From Candidatus Defluviibacterium haderslevense (GTDB lineage Bacteria > Bacteroidota > Bacteroidia > Chitinophagales > Saprospiraceae), in the NCBI GenBank assembly GCA_016712225.1, contig JADJRL010000003.1:3609501-3673500 (forward strand): a stretch of 64,000 nt of DNA. The letters run 5' to 3'. Under the pieces are notes generated by a model. It had not been told where the DNA came from and searched no databases. It was given only the letters and a program-made list of their open reading frames with translations. Made by a program: the position numbers and the translations under genes. Below, piece after piece: positions 35,062 to 44,444 of the stretch. Positions within the stretch are counted from its first letter, which is position 1; each line of letters begins with the position of its first letter.

Positions 35062-35213
35062 TATTAGTCGTCAGTCGAAAGTCATCGGTTATAAAGGGTC
35101 TTTTTAGTAAATAGTGGTCAACTGGTGAAAATTGGCGATGAAATGTTTGGTAGGATGCCTTTAGTCCTACTTAAATCGACAAGAACTCATCTGAAGTCAA
35201 TAATGAAATATTT

Positions 35214-37457
35214 ATGGGAATTAAACAATTGTTTTTATTTGTTTTATCAATTGGAATTGTTAGCAAACTCGATGCACAAGCTAAAGGTGCGTCTCCCATA
35301 CTATCTTCAAAATCATCCACTCTAAATTCATCTACATATGCCGTAGTTATTGGCATTTCGGATTATCAAAACCCCTCCATACCCGATTTGCGATATGCAG
35401 ATAAGGATGCCGAAGTATTTGCGAACTACCTAAGATCAAATGCCGGAGGGAGGCTTGATGAAGACCACCTAAAAGTGTTGATTAATCAACAGGCAACAAT
35501 GGCTCAATTTGCCAATGCCTTAGACTGGTTATGGGAAGTTTGTAAGGAAGGTGATCAGGCCATAATCTATTTCTCAGGTCATGGGGATGTGGAGAAAAAA
35601 AGTTTGACCCAGCCCGGGTTTCTCTTATGTTGGGATTCTCCGGCACATGTATATATGGCAGGAGGGGCATTTGCCTTACCCATGCTTCAAGAAGTTATTT
35701 CTACGCTATCTATACAGAACAAAGCTAAAGTGGTTGTTATTACGGATGCGTGTCATTCGGGAGTTTTAGCAGGCAGTTCAGTTGGAGGTGCTCATGCTAC
35801 AGCCTCTAATCTTGCTAAGCAATATGCCAATGAAGTAAAAATTATGTCTTGTCAACCTAATGAATACAGCATTGAAGGAGAACAATGGGGTGGTGGCCGT
35901 GGCGCATTTTCTTTTCATTTGGTTGAAGGATTATATGGTTTCGCAGATAGCAATAATGATCAATTAGTTACGCTTCAGGAAATGGGGCGATACTTAGAAG
36001 ACCATGTTACCAATGAAGTTGTGCCCATAAGTCAAGTGCCCATGATTATTGGTAATCGTACAGAAAGATTGGCAACTGTTGATTCAGAATTATTGTCCTC
36101 CATAAAGTCAGGAAAAGGCAATCAATATCAATTGTTTAGTTCAATTGATTCAAAAGGAATCGAAGAAGAAGTGCTTAAAGGATTGGATTCTTCAATATTG
36201 GTAATGTATCAACATTTCAAAAGCGCTTTAAAAAATAAAACACTATTAGAACCTAAAAATGATTGTGCTGATTTCTATTATGAGCAATTAATTAAAGTGG
36301 CAGAATTAGACAGATTACATTCTACCATGCGAAGAAATTATGCTGCAGTCTTACAAGACGAATCCCAACAGGTTATGAATAATTGGATTGGAATGGATAT
36401 CAAACAAATGAGTCTATCTGTTAAATCAAGAGTTAATAAATATGGAGTTTATCCACGTTATCTTGAACGAGCTATGGAGCTTTTAGGGAGTAATCATTAT
36501 ATGTATAAGTCCTTACAATCAAGAAAGTATTTTTTTGAAGGTTACCTTTCCAATTTATCTAATCGCAATGCTAATAAAGTGGAAGGTCAAAAGGCTATGG
36601 CTTTGTTTGATCTTTCACTTCAATGGCAATCAGATTTGCCTCACGTATATTGGCAGAAAAGTTTAATATATGGGTATTGCTATTTGCAACTCGACTCTGC
36701 CATTTTTTATGCGCGTAAAGCTATGGAACTACAGCGCTCATGGCTATTACCTTGCTATACTACTGCGGTACTTTTTAGTAGAATTCCAAAATCTATAGAT
36801 AATGCAGTTCCTTTTTTGGAAGAAGCAGTAAGTATAGATTCTAATTCCGTAATGGTATGGCAAGCCTATGGAGATTATTGGAATTTAAAAAATGAGTTAG
36901 TAAAAGCTGAGCAGTGTTATAAAAAGGCGATCCTAGCTGATTCGATTCAGTCAGTACCTTATTTAAATATTTCTTCACTTTATCAAAAATTAAATAGATA
37001 TGACGATGCTGAATTAATGATTAATAAGGCTTTAACATTAGATTCAACGCAACCGGAAGTTTATGGAAATTATGGTTTGTTGTTAAAGAAAATGAAAAGA
37101 TTTGCTGAGGCTGAAATCATCTTAAAAAAATCTTTAAAACTAGACCCTTTACAATCAAATGTTTGGGGGACTTTAGGGTTGGTTTATGCTATTCTTAATC
37201 AATATGAAGATGCTGAAATGGCGTTTGATAAAGCAATAAAAAATGATTCACGTAACCTCAACGCACAAATCAACATGGTTTGCTTGTTGTCCATTCAAAA
37301 GAAGAAAGATAAAGCATTTGAATATTTGTATGAAGCTTTCAAAAATGGATTCAAGGATTACAACGGACTTCAGGAAGACCCTGATCTTGCTTATCTACGA
37401 AGCCTGCCCGAATGGGAAGCATTGATAGCTAAATATTTTCCAGAGAAAATGAAATGA
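35214..37457 (+). CDS. Caspase-family (C14) protein with TPR domain
   Basis: A 747-residue protein with a signal-like N-terminus (about 1-21, ending DAQ). A caspase-like p20 domain spans about 40-260: 'YAVVIGISDYQNPSIPDLRYADKDAEVFANYL', catalytic His123 in YFSGHGD and catalytic Cys180 in TDACHSG. Both catalytic residues are present. The C-terminal half holds at least five tetratricopeptide repeats ('AEQCYKKAILADSIQSVPYLNISSLY', 'AEIILKKSLKLDPLQSNVWGTLGLVY'). Bacterial caspase-TPR fusions are thought to be orthocaspases acting in stress or cell-death-like responses. The exported location implied by the signal is unusual for such a role. Lone gene, no adjacent sensor. Confidence 0.92.
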   Translation: MGIKQLFLFVLSIGIVSKLDAQAKGASPILSSKSSTLNSSTYAVVIGISDYQNPSIPDLRYADKDAEVFANYLRSNAGGRLDEDHLKVLINQQATMAQFANALDWLWEVCKEGDQAIIYFSGHGDVEKKSLTQPGFLLCWDSPAHVYMAGGAFALPMLQEVISTLSIQNKAKVVVITDACHSGVLAGSSVGGAHATASNLAKQYANEVKIMSCQPNEYSIEGEQWGGGRGAFSFHLVEGLYGFADSNNDQLVTLQEMGRYLEDHVTNEVVPISQVPMIIGNRTERLATVDSELLSSIKSGKGNQYQLFSSIDSKGIEEEVLKGLDSSILVMYQHFKSALKNKTLLEPKNDCADFYYEQLIKVAELDRLHSTMRRNYAAVLQDESQQVMNNWIGMDIKQMSLSVKSRVNKYGVYPRYLERAMELLGSNHYMYKSLQSRKYFFEGYLSNLSNRNANKVEGQKAMALFDLSLQWQSDLPHVYWQKSLIYGYCYLQLDSAIFYARKAMELQRSWLLPCYTTAVLFSRIPKSIDNAVPFLEEAVSIDSNSVMVWQAYGDYWNLKNELVKAEQCYKKAILADSIQSVPYLNISSLYQKLNRYDDAELMINKALTLDSTQPEVYGNYGLLLKKMKRFAEAEIILKKSLKLDPLQSNVWGTLGLVYAILNQYEDAEMAFDKAIKNDSRNLNAQINMVCLLSIQKKKDKAFEYLYEAFKNGFKDYNGLQEDPDLAYLRSLPEWEALIAKYFPEKMK

Positions 37458-37576
37458 TAATATTGGATAGTAATGGACATTATGTTCAATTTAATATCAT
37501 TGTTTGTTCTGTTATAGTTACTATAAATCATCATTTATGTTTGAAGAATTTATAACATAACTCAATTAAAAATAGT

Positions 37577-37627
37577 AAGCCAAATATAAATAATCAAACA
37601 TAAAGATTGAAAATTCATATTTGGCTT
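37577..37627. terminator. Inverted repeat between convergent genes
   Basis: AAGCCAAATAT (37577-37587) and ATATTTGGCTT (37617-37627) are perfect 11-bp arms with a 29-nt loop. It lies between the convergent caspase-TPR gene and the secreted-protein gene at 37651. A T-rich stretch follows in the minus direction. Weak but well placed as a bidirectional terminator. Confidence 0.5.
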
Positions 37628-37650
37628 GTGTTGGTTTTATTGGTATCTCA

Positions 37651-39555
37651 TTATTTCGTAACCTGATATTTTATTTTTTCAGAATTGCCATTCGAATCAA
37701 TAAGAAGAATATACATGCCTGAAGTTTGTGGAGCCTGTATTTCAGATTTCAATTGCTGAACAGTAAATCGACCTATAATGCGACCATCTACGCTTATCCA
37801 TTGACAATTATAAGGAGGAAGAAGTTTAATTGATTCATCAAGTTGAAATGTGCTACCTGAGGGCACTACACGTATTTGTTGGCCACCATCCATTTTTATA
37901 ATCTTTGGTTTGGTCTTCGGTCTCTCAGTTTCCAATTGACCAAAATTTAATTTAATTTCATCAGCATATTTGCAATCTGCAATTTGTATGCTCCATTCGG
38001 CCAGATAAGTACCTTTTACAGAAGCGGTAACTTTGGATTGAGGATTATTTACATTCTCAAAACTTAGATTACCTGGTCCTGATATTTTTTTCCATGTTCC
38101 ACTTGGCCCATTGGTTGCATTTAAATTGGTAAATAAGCGACTTGTTGAGACGTCTTTACCTGCATTCGGTAAGTACAAACTCTCATCTATTAATTCTTTA
38201 CCCATATCGAAGGTCAACAATTTATATTCTGTTCCATAAACAATTTCACATTCCAGAAATAATTCATAATCAGACTTAATTTTTATCTCCAATAAGTCAT
38301 CAGATTTAATTGTAGGTGCTGATGTATTGATTAGATCCTTAAGAATGTAATTATATTTAATGGAATAATCTTTATTAGGGGAGCAAGAGTTATTTTCAAC
38401 AATTACTTTATAAAATAATTTATTATTCTTACATGTGCGTTCTAATTTTGTTGAGAATGAAGGAATGAATTGATATACGTTGTAATAATCATCGCATTGT
38501 TGCTTGCCTCGTGAATGATATTCGTAATAATTATTGCACTCTTTGATTAATTTTCCTTCTGTGTTTTTATAATAATCTTTATCATGATTGCCAATGTAAA
38601 ATTGAGCAATAGCATCTGGCTTATCGCTTACTTGTATTGAAGCAACCTTGACGATTTCACAGCCTTCAGGACTGATTTGTTTGCTTCGGTATAACCCACT
38701 TTGCGTTATGTCTTGATCATACCACTTATAAGGATTTGGGTCCACTTGTTCATGACATAAGAAATTATTATTATCTCGAACATCACCAGATGGATTGACA
38801 ATAACCTGGCTACATTGCTGATTAGACCTTGCATAGCTTTGTCCATTTGAAGCTTCAAGAACGGCTTCTACACAGAGTGTATAGGTCCCTGGAGTTACAA
38901 ACTTATGATTTATTTTTCGAGTCTTACTTTGTAGTTTTTGTTTATTTAAAGTCCATTCATAATGTAAATTGGGACGTTTAATTTCTGATGCAAAAAATTC
39001 ATTCGACACATTGGCACAAACATTAATTTTTTTACTTGGTTCTGCATTGATTTCAGAAATCTCACCAGTTTCACATGTGCCATTGCCTCCTTCAACTGAA
39101 AAAATCACATCTCCTTCATCCCCTGAGCAGCCATCTGTAAATAAATAATATGTTTGGCAAGGTTCTGTAACTAAATTAATAACTCTATGAACTGGTCCAA
39201 CACAATTAGGTTCACAGTGTACAGATTGATTGAATTCACAATTGGTCCATATGCCAAATTGGATCCCTGTACCGTTGACTGTGAGATTATTAAGATCAAT
39301 CGTTATCGTGACAGGTCCTCCACCTGAAACAAATGACCACCACAAGGTATTATGAGGTCCTCCACCGTGTGGACATAATGGTATTGCTCCTGAAGCTTTT
39401 GAAGAATAAGTAGAACACCAATTCCCGTTCAATTCTTCTGGTGACATGAGCAAAGTTGCCGTTGGACAATCCTCAGAACCTGGAATAAAACATTGGGCTT
39501 TTAATGTATTTGTAAATAAGAGACCAAAAAGGATAATGCAGTAAAAATGTTTCAT
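37651..39555 (-). CDS. Large secreted protein with C-terminal T9SS-like tail
   Basis: A 634-residue protein with a signal peptide (about 1-20, ending LKAQ). The N-terminal region (20-155) has 'DCPTATLL…GGGPHNTLWWSFVSGGGPVTITIDL … YYLFTDGCSGDEGDVIFSVEGG', the pattern seen in PPC/PKD-associated surface proteins of this phylum. PKD-like strands follow near 165-260 (LHYEWTLNKQKL … GTYTLCVEAV). The C-terminal 80 residues end with 'SGMYILLIDSNGNSEKIKYQVTK', close to a T9SS sorting tail but without the 'PNP' start motif. Probably a surface or secreted protein. Function unknown. Confidence 0.75.
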   Translation of the reverse strand: MKHFYCIILFGLLFTNTLKAQCFIPGSEDCPTATLLMSPEELNGNWCSTYSSKASGAIPLCPHGGGPHNTLWWSFVSGGGPVTITIDLNNLTVNGTGIQFGIWTNCEFNQSVHCEPNCVGPVHRVINLVTEPCQTYYLFTDGCSGDEGDVIFSVEGGNGTCETGEISEINAEPSKKINVCANVSNEFFASEIKRPNLHYEWTLNKQKLQSKTRKINHKFVTPGTYTLCVEAVLEASNGQSYARSNQQCSQVIVNPSGDVRDNNNFLCHEQVDPNPYKWYDQDITQSGLYRSKQISPEGCEIVKVASIQVSDKPDAIAQFYIGNHDKDYYKNTEGKLIKECNNYYEYHSRGKQQCDDYYNVYQFIPSFSTKLERTCKNNKLFYKVIVENNSCSPNKDYSIKYNYILKDLINTSAPTIKSDDLLEIKIKSDYELFLECEIVYGTEYKLLTFDMGKELIDESLYLPNAGKDVSTSRLFTNLNATNGPSGTWKKISGPGNLSFENVNNPQSKVTASVKGTYLAEWSIQIADCKYADEIKLNFGQLETERPKTKPKIIKMDGGQQIRVVPSGSTFQLDESIKLLPPYNCQWISVDGRIIGRFTVQQLKSEIQAPQTSGMYILLIDSNGNSEKIKYQVTK

Positions 39556-39756
39556 AATTAAGTATTTTATTAATGATGAGACACTCGAATAATTAGAAAC
39601 GCTGCTTTAAATCTTAACTAATTTTAATAAGTCATAAAAATGCTCAATGATGAAGTTCTAATTTATGTAGTTATAATAAGAACAACATGAATAATATCAA
39701 GTTATAAATAAAATAATGGATATGATTACCAAATTTTGATATTTTTACATAGTATA

Positions 39757-39777
39757 TCGACGAATGATGTTCGTCGA
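39757..39777. promoter_or_regulatory. 8-bp perfect palindrome in a divergent promoter region
   Basis: TCGACGAA (39757-39764), spacer TGATG, TTCGTCGA (39770-39777). It lies in the 400-bp AT-rich gap between the divergent genes at 39555 and 39957, which holds nothing else I recognise. It could be an operator or a small hairpin. Confidence 0.35.
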
Positions 39778-39956
39778 AATACTTATTTTATGATTATTTG
39801 ACAATGATTTTGATAGCAATATGGCTACCTTCAATAGAATTATTTTTATTTATTTTATCTTGTTTGCACTGTACTATTTATTTACAAGAAGTTTTTTATT
39901 TGTTGTAAAATGGTTTGTGATAATGATTTCTGCAATAACTAAATGTTAAATATATT

Positions 39957-40763
39957 ATGAAGTATTGGTTTTTACTTTTAATCTTGCAATCATGTTTTAC
40001 GAAGCAAATAAATAATTTTGATGAAATTCAAATACAAGCATACACTGATTCTTCAAGGATTGAATTATTTATCAAATCCGACTCAATAATCATTTTTCAA
40101 GTCATTGGATCCCAAGAATTCTACCCGCCTTTCAAGAAAATGGAATATAGATTAGCAACAAATTATTTAAAGAATGAAGTTTTATTTCAAGATATAAAAG
40201 AGGAGATAAAAGTTGTATTGAACGATACTTTTATTCAAGAAGCTAAGATCAGGTTGGATGGAGATTCTCCATCAAAAATGGCTTTCCTTTTAAGGGATAG
40301 CATAATTAAATCTTGTAGCTTTTATGGAATGGAGCCTAATTGTAAGGAACTAGTGAATATTAAGAATAAATATTTAGAATATGTGAAATCTCACGAATGG
40401 AATACATATAATACAAACAAACTATTGCATGTTTCAAGGATTTTAAATATGGATTCTGTTAAAATTAGTACAATTAAGCCTTATAAACTTAAGGGTAAAA
40501 TTGTTAACCTTGTTTATGATTCAGAATTAAAAACAATTAAAGATTCTAGTAATTTAAATACACTAGTGAATAAAATCATCCATTTACCAATTTTGCCTAA
40601 TTTGAAGCTTTCAGATATTGACACTTTCTTGCCAAATTATAGATTGGATTTTTATAGAGGTCGATTAATTGAATTTAGGCTTCAAACAGATTTGCATTTA
40701 ATGCCATTTGACTTTTACCAAACTTTGATTGTCGATTCTACTTTTATTGACATGGTATTTTAG
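39957..40763 (+). CDS. Lipoprotein of unknown function
   Basis: A 268-residue protein with a very short lipoprotein signal (MKYWFLLLILQSC, Cys13). The mature part is mixed alpha/beta without recognised motif. It includes 'YLEYVKSHEWNTYNTNKLLHVSRILNMDSVKISTIKPYKLKGKIVNL'. Base composition is like the surrounding AT-rich genes. No neighbours suggest a role; upstream lies 400 bp of non-coding DNA. Confidence 0.7.
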   Translation: MKYWFLLLILQSCFTKQINNFDEIQIQAYTDSSRIELFIKSDSIIIFQVIGSQEFYPPFKKMEYRLATNYLKNEVLFQDIKEEIKVVLNDTFIQEAKIRLDGDSPSKMAFLLRDSIIKSCSFYGMEPNCKELVNIKNKYLEYVKSHEWNTYNTNKLLHVSRILNMDSVKISTIKPYKLKGKIVNLVYDSELKTIKDSSNLNTLVNKIIHLPILPNLKLSDIDTFLPNYRLDFYRGRLIEFRLQTDLHLMPFDFYQTLIVDSTFIDMVF

Positions 40764-40935
40764 TATTTTTTGGTACGTGTGTACATATTGTTTGTCCTTA
40801 TTTATTGTGTAAGTATTTGCTATTGGTAGTTATCTGAAAGTAACTTTGAGGATTGGTTAAATTATTCCAACTTTTGAGTTAAATTTGTATCATTTTAAGA
40901 AAATTGACTATCTAATTTACATTTTAAATGGAAAA

Positions 40936-41784
40936 ATGACTTTAAAATTTAATCAAATAAAATGGATCCATTTTAGTCCAATCCTGAAAAGTCTACTTTT
41001 TTGGATTCTATTTTTGTTTTCTCTTTTTCTAATCGGCGTATTTATTTGTCCAATATTTCCGACTCAATGGGAACGCTTTATATATGGTATTTTTGGAACT
41101 ATTGCAGCAATTGGAATTACCTGGGTGTTTGTTAAGTGGGAAGGAAAGTCTTTTCGAGATTATAATTTAGTTTGGAAACGAAATACACTATTGAATTTTT
41201 CTATGGGTTTGGTTATCGGAGTTATTTTATTATTATTCATAATTGGACTTTTGGTTTTGTTTTCGGACATTGAATTGGTTGCTTCAATTAATAAATGGAA
41301 TATCGCTCAATTATTTTGGATGTTAGCTATTATTCCATTGGCTCTTATGGAGGAAATCGCATTCAGATCTTATCCATTTTTGGAACTGAATCATCGGTAT
41401 GGATTTAGATTGACACAGTGGTTTGTTGCTATTGCTTTTGCATCCTATCATATTGTTCAAGGATGGAATATTTCCATTGCTTTTCTTGGACCTGCAATAT
41501 GGGCTTTTGTTTTTGGATTAGGGGCTATCGTTTCTCGTGGGATTGCATTGCCAACTGGCATACATGTTGCACTTAATATTGGACAACAGGTGTTTGGTAT
41601 GCAAGGAGAAAATTCCAACGCCATTTGGATATTAAAACAACCTGAAGGATCATCAGCTGAAGCAATCGCACGTACAGATCAGGTAGGTTTGTTAACCCAA
41701 ATTTTGGTTCTTGTTTTAGCGATATGGGCAACTGAATTTTATATTCGGAAAAACCAATTAAATTTAAAGGACTCTAGTTTGTAA
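40936..41784 (+). CDS. CPBP-family intramembrane metalloprotease
   Basis: About 282 residues from ATG at 40936. A TTG at 40885 in the same frame would add 17 residues, but the hydrophobic part begins normally after the ATG. It has several membrane helices and the three CPBP/Abi motifs: EExxxR-type 'LMEEIAFRSYPFL', 'FxxxH'-type 'IAFASYHIVQGW', and a third motif 'GIHVALNIGQQVFG'. CPBP proteases cleave membrane or prenylated peptides and are often linked with bacteriocin self-immunity. No bacteriocin gene is visible nearby. Confidence 0.9.
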   Translation: MTLKFNQIKWIHFSPILKSLLFWILFLFSLFLIGVFICPIFPTQWERFIYGIFGTIAAIGITWVFVKWEGKSFRDYNLVWKRNTLLNFSMGLVIGVILLLFIIGLLVLFSDIELVASINKWNIAQLFWMLAIIPLALMEEIAFRSYPFLELNHRYGFRLTQWFVAIAFASYHIVQGWNISIAFLGPAIWAFVFGLGAIVSRGIALPTGIHVALNIGQQVFGMQGENSNAIWILKQPEGSSAEAIARTDQVGLLTQILVLVLAIWATEFYIRKNQLNLKDSSL

Positions 41785-41875
41785 AATGGTTAAAGTGCAA
41801 GCATTTTATTTAGTTCAAAAAGAAACTCAAAGTTTTACTTTATTTCTTTGAATAATTGGTAAATGCTTAAATTTA

Positions 41876-42301
41876 TTATGTTATAATCGTATAATGATAG
41901 GATGGAGGTTCGTTTGTTGTTTTGCTAGGTTCAATGGTGTAAGTATATGTTGTTTGAATGGACTGTTCGATTGGGGTATTTGGTGATTTAAAATGGATCT
42001 GTATCGTTTTATAAAATTTGAATTTCAAATCCCTACTTTTGCTAACTTTAAATTCTAATAAACGAACGACGCGCTCTGCTTCTTCATCACAACCATAACC
42101 AATTCCAGAAATGACTTTAGTTTGTGTAATATGTCCTTTGTAGTTGATTTCATATTTTACAATGACAGTACCTTCGATTTTATTTTCGATGGCTTCAAGA
42201 GGATACTTTAAATGATTGGTGATGAATTGAAATAATTTTTTATCACCACCTTCGTAAGTTAAAGTGGGTAAAAATTTCTTTGGATGGATTGGTTTTTTCA
42301 A
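41876..42301 (-). CDS. TonB C-terminal-domain protein
   Basis: A 141-residue protein without signal peptide or transmembrane anchor. Residues 12-110 form a TonB_C-like domain: 'FLPTLTYEGGDKKLFQFITNHLKYPLEAIENKIEGTVIVKYEINYKGHITQTKVISGIGYGCDEEAERVVRLLEFKVSK'. The lack of an anchor is atypical of TonB; it may be a cytoplasmic fragment or rely on an upstream start not seen. It ends with a Thr-rich tail (TTYTYTIEPSKTTNEPPSYHYT). It lies alone between the CPBP and DinB-like genes, tail to tail with the former. Confidence 0.8.
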   Translation of the reverse strand: MKKPIHPKKFLPTLTYEGGDKKLFQFITNHLKYPLEAIENKIEGTVIVKYEINYKGHITQTKVISGIGYGCDEEAERVVRLLEFKVSKSRDLKFKFYKTIQIHFKSPNTPIEQSIQTTYTYTIEPSKTTNEPPSYHYTIIT

Positions 42302-42427
42302 AGATATAAATTCGTCTTTTGATTCTTAAAAATATTTGAAAGATAAAAAATCAGTTATACAATGGAAGAATTTTCTTAATAAATCATGGTTATAAAGTTA
42401 ATTACAAATGTGATATCATTGTTAGAT

Positions 42428-42994
42428 TTATTTTTGGTCAAGCACTTCTTTGGTAAAATGTTCTATTTTTTTATCGTGCGAAAATTTGTTTTGATTGTAT
42501 GACCCAGATTGGCTTCTCGGAATTGATAATGAATTCCAATGTTCATTTGCTGCCATTTTACCAATATATATGATTTGACCTATATGATACGGGTAGTGAG
42601 CCAATTGTCGATTTAACGCTTCAAGTACGGTATGCCCTTGATTTCTAATGTAGATGATCCGATCCAGATCAGCTTCCGTGAGCGAATTTAACGCATTAAA
42701 TAAACAGGACCATCCTTTGTCCCATAAGTCTTGCATTTCTTGCCGAGTATGAATATTGTTTTCAAATTCCTCATCTCTGTTTCGCCATGTTTTTTCCCCA
42801 TCAGATTCCAAGAAATCAGTCCAGCGTGATAGCATGTTACCATTTAAATGGTGAACTATAGTGGCTATGCTGTTGCTTTCTTCGTTGTATTGCCAAAATA
42901 ATGCCTCGTCAGTGACTTGTTCAAATGTTTTCTCTCCAAGTAATTTGTAGTATTCGAATTGTTGTCTAACACTATCTAGATAATTATTATTCAT
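42428..42994 (-). CDS. DinB-superfamily protein (DUF1572)
   Basis: A 188-residue cytoplasmic protein. The opening 'YLDSVRQQFEYYKLLGEKTFEQVTDEALFWQYNEESNSIATIVHHLNGNMLSRWTDFLESDGEKTWRNRDEEFE' is the DUF1572 branch of the DinB four-helix-bundle family. Metal-ligand histidines of the fold are visible: His48 or His49 in 'VHHLNGNM' and His133/His137 in 'LAHYPYHIGQI'. The family contains thiol-dependent S-transferases and stress-induced proteins. Substrate unknown. Confidence 0.92.
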   Translation of the reverse strand: MNNNYLDSVRQQFEYYKLLGEKTFEQVTDEALFWQYNEESNSIATIVHHLNGNMLSRWTDFLESDGEKTWRNRDEEFENNIHTRQEMQDLWDKGWSCLFNALNSLTEADLDRIIYIRNQGHTVLEALNRQLAHYPYHIGQIIYIGKMAANEHWNSLSIPRSQSGSYNQNKFSHDKKIEHFTKEVLDQK

Positions 42995-43094
42995 GGTCGA
43001 TGTTTTACAAGGATTAAATGATGACCTTTAAACAAATCCAATTTGAAGAATGTTTATATGCTTATTGATTTCTACTTGTATTAATCATTTTGAA

Positions 43095-43667
43095 ATGCAT
43101 GAATTGAACTTTAAAATCCTTTCAGATGCACTGATATCCTCTTCATTTAGACATTTAGGGATATTAACTTTCCAGGAAGCTGCTCAATATATTTGTAATT
43201 TACCATATAAACGTAATGTATTTAAAGATAATGTACTTTGTGTATTTGAGGATGGTGGTGGTACATGTAGCACTAAACACGCATTATTGAAGACCTTAGC
43301 TATTGAAAACAACGTAAATGAATTGCAATTAATCGTAGGTATCTTTCGAATGAATCCATTCAATACGCCACAGATAAGTTCATGTTTAGAAAACTACCAT
43401 TTAAGTTATATCCCTGAAGCCCATTGTTATCTTAAATACAATCATAAAATATTAGACTTTACAGGTGTTTCATTTTTAGAAAAGAAATTTATAGTTGACC
43501 TACTAGATGAATTTGAGATCGCTCCTCATCAAATTTCAGATTATAAAATAGCAAGACATCAGAACTTTTTATCGAATTGGTTAAATGAACATCGGGAAAT
43601 TTCTTATTCAATGGAAGAAATATGGAAGATACGAGAAGAGTGTATTAAGATATTGTCCAAAGTTTAA
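43095..43667 (+). CDS. Conserved protein with transglutaminase-like Cys-His-Asp
   Basis: About 190 residues from ATG at 43095. An ATG at 43050 adds a 15-residue, cysteine-rich, unlikely start. The body has spaced residues of a papain/transglutaminase-like catalytic set: Cys58 in 'EDGGGTCSTKHALL', His110 in 'PEAHCYL' and Asp121 in 'HKILDFTG'. This is the order and spacing seen in transglutaminase-like hydrolases. I cannot name the family. It overlaps the end of trmD by four bases, tail to tail. Confidence 0.7.
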   Translation: MHELNFKILSDALISSSFRHLGILTFQEAAQYICNLPYKRNVFKDNVLCVFEDGGGTCSTKHALLKTLAIENNVNELQLIVGIFRMNPFNTPQISSCLENYHLSYIPEAHCYLKYNHKILDFTGVSFLEKKFIVDLLDEFEIAPHQISDYKIARHQNFLSNWLNEHREISYSMEEIWKIREECIKILSKV

Positions 43668-44341
43668 TCTTTTAAAAGATCCGGTCTGCGATTTTTGGTG
43701 CGTTCCAAGGCTTGTTCGAATCGCCACTCATCAATTTTAGCCTGATGACCGCTCAACAATATGTCAGGCACTTCATAACCTCTGAAGGAAGCGGGGCGAC
43801 TGTAAACTGGTGGTGCTAACATATCATCTTGAAATGAATCTGTCAATGCTGACGTTTCATCATTGAGTACACCGGGAATCAATCTTCCAATTGCATCTGT
43901 TAATACCATAGCAGCTAATTCACCACCACTGAGTACATAATCACCGATGCTGATTTCGATGGTAATCCAATGGTCGCGAACTCTTTGATCAATGCCCTTA
44001 TAATGACCGCATATTAAAAGTAAATTTTGTTTAAGGCTTAAGGAATTAGCCATTTGTTGATTTAAGGTCTGACCATCTGGACTTAAATATATGACTTCAT
44101 CATATTGGGTAGTTTTTTGTAATGCTTCTATGCAGTTGACCAATGGCTCTATTAACATGACCATTCCTGCACCGCCTCCGAAAGCGTAATCATCAACTTG
44201 TCTATAAGCGTTAAGCCCAAAAGATTTAAGATCAATAATATTTATTTCTAATAATCCCTTGGTCTGAGCTCTTTGAATTATTGAATGATTTAAAGGTCCT
44301 TCAAGTAGGGCAGGCAATAACGATATGATATCTATTTTCAT
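43664..44341 (-). CDS. trmD: tRNA (guanine-N1-)-methyltransferase TrmD
   Basis: A 225-residue SPOUT-fold methyltransferase that makes m1G37 in tRNAs, preventing frameshifts. Core TrmD motifs are complete: 'YAFGGGAGMVMLIEP', 'YLSPDGQTLNQ', 'LLLICGHYKGIDQRV', 'ISIGDYVLSGGELAAM' (SAM-binding trefoil knot), 'DDMLAPPVYSRPASFRGYEVPDILLSGHQAKIDEWR'. Length is typical (about 225-250). The usual neighbours rpsP/rimM/rplS are absent. A terminator at 44380-44420 isolates it from the upstream FKBP gene, so it has its own promoter. Confidence 0.98.
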   Translation of the reverse strand: MKIDIISLLPALLEGPLNHSIIQRAQTKGLLEINIIDLKSFGLNAYRQVDDYAFGGGAGMVMLIEPLVNCIEALQKTTQYDEVIYLSPDGQTLNQQMANSLSLKQNLLLICGHYKGIDQRVRDHWITIEISIGDYVLSGGELAAMVLTDAIGRLIPGVLNDETSALTDSFQDDMLAPPVYSRPASFRGYEVPDILLSGHQAKIDEWRFEQALERTKNRRPDLLKD

Positions 44342-44379
44342 TCCAATTTTAAAATCAAGATATAAGTCTTACACTAATA

Positions 44380-44420
44380 TAAAAATATCTGACCAAGAGT
44401 TACAAGGTCAGATATTTTTA
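44380..44420 (-). terminator. Terminator between the FKBP gene and trmD
   Basis: AAAAATATCTGACC (44381-44394) and GGTCAGATATTTTTA (44406-44420) form a 14-bp perfect stem with an 11-nt loop and a T-run on both sides. It follows the stop of the FKBP gene (44445) in the minus direction and precedes trmD. Confidence 0.85.
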
Positions 44421-44444
44421 TTGAAAATTTAAATTTACTTTGTA

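Noticed and set aside
34899..35114. Reading frames through the ssrA downstream repeat
   Set aside because: They follow the repeated units and encode repeat-derived nonsense; the structure is at the DNA/RNA level.
35214..37457. Caspase gene as part of a defence island
   Set aside because: No sensor, nucleotide cyclase, gasdermin or other defence gene is adjacent; it stands alone and carries a signal-like N-terminus.
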